Assembly (NCBI GenBank): GCA_013041945.1
Contig: JABDRC010000302.1
Location: 1-5,147, forward strand
Source of the DNA: Halobacteria archaeon
GTDB taxonomy: Bacteria; Pseudomonadota; Gammaproteobacteria; UBA9214
DNA length: 5,147 bases
Direction of reading: 5' to 3'
In this document: in pieces, positions 1-4,843 of the stretch
How the letters are laid out: each line of letters begins with the position of its first letter
Numbering within the stretch: position 1 is the stretch's first letter
Notes under the pieces: generated by a model
The model's database searches: none
What the model was told of the DNA's origin: nothing
What the model saw: only the letters and a program-made list of their open reading frames with translations
Made by a program: the position numbers and the translations under genes

Positions 1-7
1 AAGACGA

Positions 8-1396
8 ATGAAAAAAATCCTGGGTTACCTGGCGGTCGTGCTGTTACTGCAATGCCCGGCGAGCGTGGTTGCAGCGGCCGAGGCATTGACGAGTGCCGGC
101 AATACCGCGGACTTCGCCGATTACCGCATCGATAACGGCGGTAACCTGCACCTGGTCTGGCACGACACTGTCGTCGACGGCGGTGCCGTCATGTACAAGC
201 TGTTCGATTCGACCGGTTTCGAGCTCATTCCGGCCGTGCAGGTCAACACGCCCGGCTCGGGGATGCCCAGTAGCTGGCCGGCGATCTCGGTCGACGCGGC
301 CGGTCTGGCTTACGTGGTCTGGCAGGATGCGACCGACGGGGAAATCTATTTCCAGCAGCTCAATCCTGCGCTTGCACCGCTTGACGGGACGGCGGTCATG
401 CAGGGCGACATCAATGTACTGCTCGCCGATGCGCGTTTATCGACTGCCGGCGGCAACAATGCAATACATCCGCGCATGCGCATCGACGCCAACAGCGATC
501 TTCACGTGGTGTGGGAGAGCAACACAGGGATGGTGGAATATGCCAAGGTCAATCCCGTCGACGGGACACTCCTGAACGGTCCGCTCTCGCTGGGTATTGT
601 CACCAGCGGCACGGGCCTGCCGGATGTGGACGTGGATACGGCCGGCCACGCGCATATCGTGTTCAGCAGTGACGCCGGGACCATGACCGACGAGATTTAC
701 TACGCCATGGTTGACGGCGATCCCCTGGCACCGACGCAGGTGCGGATCGATCCGACCTTGCTGTCAGTCGATGACGGCCTGCTGGCCGGCAACGTCACGG
801 TCAATGTCGACACCTTCGACGACACGCTCTATATCGTGTTCAAGCAGGCGATCATGCCGGGCCTGAATGATGTGGAGGAAATCTTCCTGACCCGGCTGAA
901 CCCGTCACTGGATGCCCAGGACGGCGGTGTGGCTGACCCCGCAATCATAAAGTTGTTCGAACAACAGATCACCAAAGGTGAAGGCATGCTCCAGTGGCAT
1001 GTCACCTCGCGCATCGGCAGCGACAAGCGCATCCACGCCACCTATATCGATTTCGACTGTGCCGCACCGGCGCCTTATGCAATCACGGATGCCCATATCA
1101 CCTTTACCGGTACGGTGGTGATCCAGCAGAACCTGACCATGACGGGTTCGGCCACCAGCTGCTTCCCGCAGGCGCGCAGTGCGCCCAGACTGAACCGTAT
1201 CGTCTGGACGGACGAGATGATGCCGGATCCGCCGGAAATTTATTCCAGCACCTTTACGCGCGCTGAATTCGGCGACAGCGGCTTTGCCTGCAGCCTGGGT
1301 CGCCGCGGCGGCACTGCCTGGCAGGCGGGTGAGTTGTGGTTACTGCTTGGTCTGTTGTCCCTGCTGGGCGTGCGGCACCTCCGGCGGCGCGGCTGA
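8..1396 (+). CDS. Secreted beta-propeller-like repeat protein with C-terminal Cys/TM/Arg tail
   Basis: A 462-residue protein of unknown specific function. Residues 1-26 form a Sec signal peptide: a KK start, a hydrophobic core at about 4-15, and AxA cleavage options after A24 or A26. The mature part has about seven related repeats near residues 39-69, 91-119, 155-182, 205-235, 263-297, 332-350 and 391-417. The common pattern is a '(I/V)D..G..(H/Y)(V/I)VW.D' strand followed by a '(E)IY(Y/F)' strand, as in BNR/sialidase-type or related propellers. No enzyme active site is recognisable, so a binding or surface role is as likely as catalysis. The end (from C428) has a Cys, a short Gly/Arg-containing linker, a hydrophobic helix at about 441-454 and an Arg cluster at 456-461, which resembles protein-sorting tails. 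Only seven bases precede the ATG, so its ribosome binding site and promoter lie outside the window. Its last 57 bp overlap the convergent PepSY gene. The reading frame is certain; the function is not. Confidence 0.85.
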   Translation: MKKILGYLAVVLLLQCPASVVAAAEALTSAGNTADFADYRIDNGGNLHLVWHDTVVDGGAVMYKLFDSTGFELIPAVQVNTPGSGMPSSWPAISVDAAGLAYVVWQDATDGEIYFQQLNPALAPLDGTAVMQGDINVLLADARLSTAGGNNAIHPRMRIDANSDLHVVWESNTGMVEYAKVNPVDGTLLNGPLSLGIVTSGTGLPDVDVDTAGHAHIVFSSDAGTMTDEIYYAMVDGDPLAPTQVRIDPTLLSVDDGLLAGNVTVNVDTFDDTLYIVFKQAIMPGLNDVEEIFLTRLNPSLDAQDGGVADPAIIKLFEQQITKGEGMLQWHVTSRIGSDKRIHATYIDFDCAAPAPYAITDAHITFTGTVVIQQNLTMTGSATSCFPQARSAPRLNRIVWTDEMMPDPPEIYSSTFTRAEFGDSGFACSLGRRGGTAWQAGELWLLLGLLSLLGVRHLRRRG

Positions 1397-2212
1397 CTGC
1401 CCGCGCGCCTGCGGCTTGCCGCCTGCCCGAATATGGCGCTGGTGGGCGCGGGCGCTGGCACGGCGCCGGCCCCACAGCCAGATGCCGCTGAACGCGAGCA
1501 GCAGAAAGACAATGGCGGCGCCGTCCATCAGCCACACTCCCCATGCGCCGAGGATGCGACCACTGTGCAGGTCGAGCATTACGCGCTCGACGGATAATCC
1601 CGTACCCCGGTAGCGCTGTTGCAATGCGCTGACCAGCGCCGGTTCGGGCTGGACTGGCGCAGACCACGCAACCTCCGCCGGTGCAGTCCGCTTCCAGTCG
1701 ATCAGCCCGGCGTCCGTGGCCTGGTAGCCGCTTGCCGTCTGCAGCACCAGGCGCTGGTCCGGGGTAACGCCGACAGACTGAATATCCGCCGGTGTACCCG
1801 CCACACTGCCCAGTCGTTCGACCAGGTCGCCGGAGCGGGTCAGCAGCAGCAGGCTGTCGGCCAGGGCGACAACGATAAATTCATCAAGCTCCACGGCACC
1901 CGCCAGCGGCGGTTCGGTGTTCGGCAGCAGCACGCTGTCGACATAGACCTGCCGTCCGATCGAGGCGATGGTCAACGGTCCGGCCCGGTAGGCGGTGACG
2001 TCGTCCGGTGCCCGTATGCCGTACCAGTCCAGCAGCGCCGGCGACTCTACATAGCGGCTGTCGAGTGCCATTTCCCCGGTATGGTTGAGCGCCAGGCCGG
2101 TGAGCGAGAGCACGATGACGAAGGCAGCCGCCGTCAAGCCGATCCAGCGGTGCCACAGGTAGAGTGAACGCAGCCGCCGGCCGGCTGATTTATGTTTAGG
2201 GTGCCGCGTCAT
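1340..2212 (-). CDS. PepSY-associated two-helix membrane protein
   Basis: A 290-residue inner-membrane protein of the PepSY-TM type. TM1 (about residues 22-43) begins with the family-typical 'LWHRWIGL' and ends at 'LNHTGEM'. A periplasmic region (about 45-215) follows, with short beta-strand-like stretches. TM2 (about 226-247) follows a 'DLHSGR' motif and ends in 'GIWLWGRRR'. The basic, Gln-rich tail (251-290) should be cytosolic. H21, H44 and H215 sit at membrane boundaries, and H44 and H215 are both predicted on the periplasmic side. In the family such His residues are suspected to bind heme or metal; that is not shown here. It is shorter than four-helix PepSY proteins and shows no clear classic PepSY domain. 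The ATG overlaps the end of the FMN-binding gene by 17 bp, which suggests translational coupling; only a weak AGG lies upstream. Likely role (inferred): electron transfer across the inner membrane with the flavoprotein encoded just upstream. The 3' end overlaps the propeller gene. Confidence 0.85.
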   Translation of the reverse strand: MTRHPKHKSAGRRLRSLYLWHRWIGLTAAAFVIVLSLTGLALNHTGEMALDSRYVESPALLDWYGIRAPDDVTAYRAGPLTIASIGRQVYVDSVLLPNTEPPLAGAVELDEFIVVALADSLLLLTRSGDLVERLGSVAGTPADIQSVGVTPDQRLVLQTASGYQATDAGLIDWKRTAPAEVAWSAPVQPEPALVSALQQRYRGTGLSVERVMLDLHSGRILGAWGVWLMDGAAIVFLLLAFSGIWLWGRRRASARAHQRHIRAGGKPQARGQSAAPPEVPHAQQGQQTKQ

Positions 2213-2723
2213 TGGATGTCACGACCTGCCTGTGAAAATACAGGGCCAGTCGGGCCAGTTTTTTCAGGGCGCGCACGGACAGGGTCGCGCCGGATACACC
2301 GTCGATCGGGCCGTCGAGTTCTCGCCCGGCCGTCAGTTGTATACCCGGGAACTGGTCGGTAAAGAACGGGTGTTTGACCTCCCAGCCACGGCTCTCGCGA
2401 AAGACCAGTACGCGCAGCCGTTCGATTCCCTGTTCATTGATGACCAGTCCCGTGGTGATCGGCCGTTCCTTGCCGATCTCCTCGAGTATCCAGGCACTGC
2501 GCGTGCCCTGCAGCCAGTAGCGCACGCGGATGGCAGGGTAGCGATGGCCCATGATGGACGTGCTGGTCTCCCGCACGTCGTCCTTCAGCCAGAGGACTTG
2601 CGGCGCCGGGACATTCCCGGCAAACACCTCGTGGAGAAAGTCCTCCGGCGTCTGGTAGGTCCCGCCCGCCCACAGGCAGCCGGCGTGCAGGACGAGCGCG
2701 AGCAATACAGGCAGTCTGTTCAT
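2196..2723 (-). CDS. Periplasmic FMN-binding (flavinylated) domain protein
   Basis: A 175-residue exported protein with an FMN-binding domain of the RnfG/NqrC/NosR type. A signal peptide covers about residues 1-19 (hydrophobic core 4-13, cleavage plausible after 'LWA'). The 'LHAGC' stretch is a poor lipobox, so a lipoprotein is possible but not favoured. The domain spans about 60-160, with 'EIGKERPITTGLVI', 'VLVFRESRGWEV' and the flavinylation motif 'DGVSGATLS' (141-149). In this family ApbE/Ftp transferases attach FMN by a phosphoester to the final Thr/Ser of the motif, here S149. No ApbE gene is in the window. The ATG at 2721-2723 was chosen because it puts the signal peptide at the N-terminus. 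The in-frame ATG at 2736-2738 would add only five residues; one at 2847-2849 would overlap the porin gene by 74 bp. No clear Shine-Dalgarno precedes either near start. It lies 52 bp after the porin stop and overlaps the PepSY gene. Expected role: periplasmic one- or two-electron carrier. Confidence 0.86.
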   Translation of the reverse strand: MNRLPVLLALVLHAGCLWAGGTYQTPEDFLHEVFAGNVPAPQVLWLKDDVRETSTSIMGHRYPAIRVRYWLQGTRSAWILEEIGKERPITTGLVINEQGIERLRVLVFRESRGWEVKHPFFTDQFPGIQLTAGRELDGPIDGVSGATLSVRALKKLARLALYFHRQVVTSNDAAP

Positions 2724-2749
2724 CGGGGCGGTGAGCATAACAGGGCTGC

Positions 2750-2771
2750 TGCCGGCCCGCGACAGCCGGCA
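2750..2771 (-). other. Intercistronic hairpin after the porin gene
   Basis: A perfect 7-bp GC-rich inverted repeat (TGCCGGC at 2750-2756, GCCGGCA at 2765-2771, 8-base loop) lies four bases after the porin stop and 26 bases before the FMN-binding gene start. No U-tract follows, so it is not a typical intrinsic terminator. Such hairpins often protect an upstream message end or mark a processing point. That would leave more porin than redox protein, in keeping with the weak ribosome binding site of the next gene. The repeat is seen directly; its role is inferred. Confidence 0.55.
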
Positions 2772-2775
2772 CCGG

Positions 2776-4023
2776 TCAGAACTGGTAACCGATACCCAGA
2801 TCGAAGGCATCGAAATCGCGACCGGCATCGGCCGTGAGGTCATGATCACGGCTGCGGTAGTCGGCCTTGAGCACGACGTCCTCGTGCGGCCAGTAGTTCA
2901 CACCTATCTCCCACTGGTCGAAGCGGTCGCGTGTGCGTGCGCCCTCGACATCCTCGTAGCGTGCGTAGACGCCCACATTGGCGAGCGGCTTATAGCTGGG
3001 TTCGATGTACCAGCCCTGCTGCCTGTCTGCACCCGGCACCAGTGCAAGTCCCGCGGGGGTGATATCGAGATCCCATTCAGCGTACAGCGCACGTAATCCA
3101 AATGGTCCTTTCTGATAGTCCATATGGCCCTCGAGCAGCAGGCCGGATTCCAGGTCATCGCCACTCACCTGTGAGGCATCGGTCTGGTAGTTGATGCTCG
3201 CACCGAGTGACAGGCCCGGTATGCCGGTATAGCGGACACGACCGGTCCAGGCCAGGTCCTCGGCGTTGGCCTCGGCCGATTTCTGCCGGCCGCTGCGCAC
3301 GCGGAAGGCACTGCTGCCGGACGTCGGCATCTCCAGGCCTTCGTGGACGGCCAGGTCCCAGCTGATGCCGCTGGCATGCTGTCCCGACAGTCCCGCGCCG
3401 GCGGCCCACCAGGTGCTGGGGATGATGATGTTCTCGACATCATTGCGCTCCACGCCATAGAAGGTGTTTGGCTCGTGCGTCTCGTTGAGGATGCCGATCG
3501 GCAGGATGAACACACCGCCCCTGGTCTGCAGGTTATCGCGGATGTCGTATTCGATATAGGCCTGCTCCAGCTCGACTTCACCGGGCTTGTCAGCACCATC
3601 ACCTGCAAGGGCATGCTCGAGTTCGAGCTCGGAATGGAAGCGCAGGTCATCGGTGAATTCATGGCCGAAGAACAGCACGAAGCGGTGAAAGTCAATTTCC
3701 TTGTAATCGTTTGCGGGATCTCTGGCATCGACGTTGTTGTAGTGCAGTTCGCCGTAACCGCCGATGGTGGTGCGGTCTGCCCAGTTGCCGCCGCTGCCGC
3801 CCGCAGCGGATTCCTCGACCGCGACGACCGCGGCCTCGGCCTTCTCATCGGCGTCGGCGGCCTGTTTCACCGCGGCCTGCTGCCCCTTTTTCAGGGCCTC
3901 GATCTCTTGCTGTTGTTGCTGGATGATTTTCCACATCTCTTCCGGTGAGGGCAGCTTGTCTGCGGTCGCCGGGCCGGTCATGGCAGTGGCCATGGCAATG
4001 GCCAGGACTGTCGTGAATTTCAT
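2776..4023 (-). CDS. Porin-like outer-membrane beta-barrel with N-terminal coiled coil
   Basis: A 415-residue outer-membrane protein. The signal peptide is residues 1-21, with cleavage after 'ATA' before DKLPS. Residues about 28-70 form a charged, Gln/Ala-rich coiled coil with a run of five Gln, then a Gly-rich linker (75-79). A barrel follows from about residue 84, shown by alternating aromatic/polar strands such as 'TIGGYGELHYNN', and it ends in 'GIGYQF'. A terminal Phe is the usual BAM recognition signal. The layout resembles phosphate-selective (OprO/OprP) or DcaP-like porins, in which an N-terminal coiled coil helps trimers form. There is no TonB box or plug, so it is not a TonB-dependent receptor. 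The ATG at 4021-4023 was chosen over one 51 bp upstream: it directly starts the signal peptide, has a GGAG seven bases upstream (4031-4034), and leaves the -10 region non-coding. It is first in the operon, under a Fur-type operator. The substrate is unknown; an iron chelate or other small anion is inference from context. Confidence 0.88.
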   Translation of the reverse strand: MKFTTVLAIAMATAMTGPATADKLPSPEEMWKIIQQQQQEIEALKKGQQAAVKQAADADEKAEAAVVAVEESAAGGSGGNWADRTTIGGYGELHYNNVDARDPANDYKEIDFHRFVLFFGHEFTDDLRFHSELELEHALAGDGADKPGEVELEQAYIEYDIRDNLQTRGGVFILPIGILNETHEPNTFYGVERNDVENIIIPSTWWAAGAGLSGQHASGISWDLAVHEGLEMPTSGSSAFRVRSGRQKSAEANAEDLAWTGRVRYTGIPGLSLGASINYQTDASQVSGDDLESGLLLEGHMDYQKGPFGLRALYAEWDLDITPAGLALVPGADRQQGWYIEPSYKPLANVGVYARYEDVEGARTRDRFDQWEIGVNYWPHEDVVLKADYRSRDHDLTADAGRDFDAFDLGIGYQF

Positions 4024-4030
4024 GGGTGTA

Positions 4031-4034
4031 CTCC
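4031..4034 (-). promoter_or_regulatory. Ribosome binding site of the porin gene
   Basis: GGAG on the minus strand, seven bases before the ATG at 4023. It supports this start over the upstream in-frame ATG at 4072-4074. Two of its bases (4033-4034) belong to the inverted repeat 4033-4039/4056-4062. Confidence 0.6.
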
Positions 4035-4062
4035 GGTACGTGATGAATAGAGGATGTACCGG
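4033..4062 (-). repeat. Inverted repeat in the porin leader
   Basis: The arms CCGGTAC (4033-4039) and GTACCGG (4056-4062) are perfect complements, separated by 16 bases. The start-proximal arm overlaps the GGAG ribosome binding site. The other arm abuts the -10 hexamer and straddles the predicted transcription start near 4057. It could therefore be a DNA operator or, if transcription starts a few bases earlier, an RNA stem that hides the ribosome binding site. The repeat is certain; its role is not. Confidence 0.5.
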
Positions 4063-4063
4063 T

Positions 4064-4091
4064 ATTTTAATCAATATTAATATTAATGCAA
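4064..4091 (-). promoter_or_regulatory. Sigma70-like promoter of the porin operon
   Basis: On the minus strand, TAAAAT (4064-4069, one mismatch to TATAAT) lies 16 bases downstream of TTGCAT (4086-4091, a weak -35). Transcription would start near 4057, giving a leader of about 34 bases. The -35 lies inside the Fur-box match, as expected for a Fur-repressed promoter. The spacer is almost pure A/T and contains the palindrome AATATTAATATT. Confidence 0.6.
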
Positions 4092-4101
4092 ATCATTCTC
4101 A
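4082..4101 (-). promoter_or_regulatory. Fur box of the porin operon
   Basis: The minus strand reads TGAGAATGATTTGCA (4101-4087), a 7-1-7 palindrome close to the Fur consensus TGATAATNATTATCA. Read on the plus strand, 4084-4100 matches 14 of 17 positions of the consensus TAATGATAATCATTATC. It covers the -35 of the porin promoter, so iron-loaded Fur would block RNA polymerase. This is the strongest regulatory signal in the window. It predicts induction of the porin, FMN-binding and PepSY genes in iron shortage. Confidence 0.75.
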
Positions 4102-4134
4102 TTTAGACTCGTATCTTACTGTTCGCACCAGATT

Positions 4135-4164
4135 TTGAAGTCATAACAAACTGAATTTTATAAT
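4135..4164 (+). promoter_or_regulatory. Promoter of the A-type Fe-S carrier gene
   Basis: TTGAAG (4135-4140) is followed after 18 bases by a perfect TATAAT (4159-4164). Transcription would start near 4171, leaving a 5' leader of about 120 bases before the ATG at 4292. It diverges from the porin promoter; the two -35 elements are about 43 bp apart. Confidence 0.6.
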
Positions 4165-4172
4165 TATTATGG
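4158..4172 (+). promoter_or_regulatory. Second, weaker Fur-box-like palindrome
   Basis: TTATAATTATTATGG matches the 7-1-7 Fur consensus TGATAATNATTATCA at 11 of 14 fixed positions, with a near-perfect core. It overlaps the -10 of the rightward promoter. Because it is pure A/T in the core and includes the TATAAT hexamer, part of the match may be chance. Confidence 0.35.
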
Positions 4173-4281
4173 GGCGAGGTGGGTAGGGCCATCGCCGGTA
4201 TCCCGTGCGGGAGGCTGGAATCAGTCAAGCGCTGCGTATATATTTGTCCTTACTGGCAAGTTTCTGTACGACGGACAACAC

Positions 4282-4288
4282 GAGGTGA
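4282..4288 (+). promoter_or_regulatory. Ribosome binding site of the Fe-S carrier gene
   Basis: GAGGTGA lies just upstream of the ATG at 4292; its GAGG ends six bases before the start. It fixes this ATG as the start. Confidence 0.7.
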
Positions 4289-4291
4289 CTC

Positions 4292-4681
4292 ATGGCACAG
4301 GCAAACGGTTTCAACGCCCAACTGGCGGACACGGATCTGACACTGACCGCGGCCGCGCGCGAGAAGATGCTCGAATTGTTCAACCAGGTCGAGGACGATG
4401 AGATGAAGGCCATTCGCGTATTCGTATCCGGCGGTGGTTGCGGCGGCATGGGTTACGGCATGACATTTACCGACACGCAGGCGGAATATGATTGTGTGCG
4501 CAAGGAAGAAGGCTTCGATGTCTATGTGGATGCCGTGGCGCTGAATTTTCTGCGCGGCGTCGAGATCGATTACGTCGAGCGCCCGACCGGTGCCAGCTTC
4601 GTCTTCAATAATGCCTTTGCAATCACCGGTGGCTCCGGCACCTGTGGCGCCTGCGGTGCGGCCGGCGGCGGGTGTGCCTGA
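4292..4681 (+). CDS. A-type Fe-S cluster carrier (IscA/ErpA/HesB-like) with Cys-rich tail
   Basis: A 129-residue cytosolic protein of the HesB/IscA/ErpA family, which hands Fe-S clusters from scaffolds to apo-enzymes. Family hallmarks are 'LTLTAAAREKMLELF' (16-30), 'IRVFVSGGGCGGMGYGMTF' (41-59, first ligand Cys C50), and 'VYVDAVALNFLRGVEIDYVE' (77-96). The ending is unusual. IscA and ErpA normally carry an NPN-type turn and a C-G-C ligand pair. Here 'FVFNNAF' leads into C118-G-A-C121 and a further C128 two residues from the end. A CxxC plus a distal Cys may still bind a cluster, or may mark a distinct subfamily. C68 is an additional Cys. The start is supported by GAGGTGA just upstream. It is divergent from the porin operon and appears monocistronic, since an intrinsic terminator lies about 120 bp after its stop. 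Not assigned to iscA or erpA because the tail differs from both. Confidence 0.88.
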   Translation: MAQANGFNAQLADTDLTLTAAAREKMLELFNQVEDDEMKAIRVFVSGGGCGGMGYGMTFTDTQAEYDCVRKEEGFDVYVDAVALNFLRGVEIDYVERPTGASFVFNNAFAITGGSGTCGACGAAGGGCA

Positions 4682-4744
4682 TCCAGCTTTGTCCTGATAC
4701 ACCCGTTTTCACCGCCAGGGCGCCAGGGGCACGAAGAAAATCCT

Positions 4745-4763
4745 GTTTCCTCCTGGAGGAAGC
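4745..4763 (+). other. Hairpin downstream of the Fe-S carrier gene
   Basis: The core is TTCCTCC (4747-4753) and GGAGGAA (4755-4761), perfect complements around a single base. As RNA it can form an eight-pair stem (4745-4752 with 4756-4763, one G-U pair) with a three-base loop. The segment GGAAGCC (4758-4764) is also complementary to GGCTTCC (4806-4812) inside the terminator hairpin, so the two folds compete. Confidence 0.45.
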
Positions 4764-4802
4764 CTTGCGCACTTTTCGTCTTTTAGGCGAATTAATATCT
4801 TC

Positions 4803-4822
4803 CAGGGCTTCCCTGCTTTTTT
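4803..4822 (+). terminator. Intrinsic terminator after the Fe-S carrier gene
   Basis: CAGGG (4803-4807), loop CTT and CCCTG (4811-4815), followed after one C by six T (4817-4822). The stem is short but GC-rich and the T-tract is clear. It would end the Fe-S carrier transcript about 120 bases past its stop codon and separate it from the ATP-grasp gene that begins 22 bases later. Confidence 0.6.
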
Positions 4823-4843
4823 CCGTCCTGCTGGCCGTCCCGG

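Larger units (their letters stand above)
4701..4843. repeat. Probable decayed dispersed intergenic repeat with imperfect terminal inverted arms
   Basis: This stretch starts with 'GTTTTCACCGCCAGGG' and contains a tandem duplicate of CGCCAGGG (4713-4720, 4721-4728) followed by a Lys/Arg-codon-like A/G-rich tract to 4740. From memory it resembles a family of intergenic repeats in proteobacteria built on 'TTTTCACCGCCAAGGCGCCAAG...'. The right end (about 4817-4843) is an imperfect reverse complement of 4711-4740, sharing TTTT, CGT and CTGGC blocks. No transposase or gene is visible in it. The short open frames crossing it have no protein-like character. Confidence 0.4.

Noticed and set aside
1310..1325. 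CTGCC-T-GGCAG palindrome near the end of the propeller gene
   Set aside because: It is inside coding sequence, lacks a T-tract and can be explained by codon content.
1619..2837. Plus-strand open frames at 1619-2167 and 2232-2837
   Set aside because: They mirror the PepSY and FMN-binding genes on the other strand. High GC content makes such antisense frames common, and their translations look random (rich in R, Q, G).
3343..3948. Long plus-strand open frame (201 codons) opposite the porin gene
   Set aside because: It is antisense to a well-supported barrel protein, has low-complexity repetitive content and no plausible ribosome binding site or domain.
4072..4074. Upstream in-frame ATG for the porin gene
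   Set aside because: It would start essentially at the -10 hexamer, put 17 residues before the signal peptide, and lacks a ribosome binding site.
4171..4211. G-rich runs in the Fe-S carrier leader as a possible G-quadruplex
   Set aside because: Three close G-runs are present but the fourth is far away, giving a long loop; support is too weak.
4201..4212. TCCCG-TG-CGGGA palindrome in the Fe-S carrier leader
   Set aside because: Five-base arms with a two-base centre are common by chance at this GC content and no IscR or other known site pattern fits.
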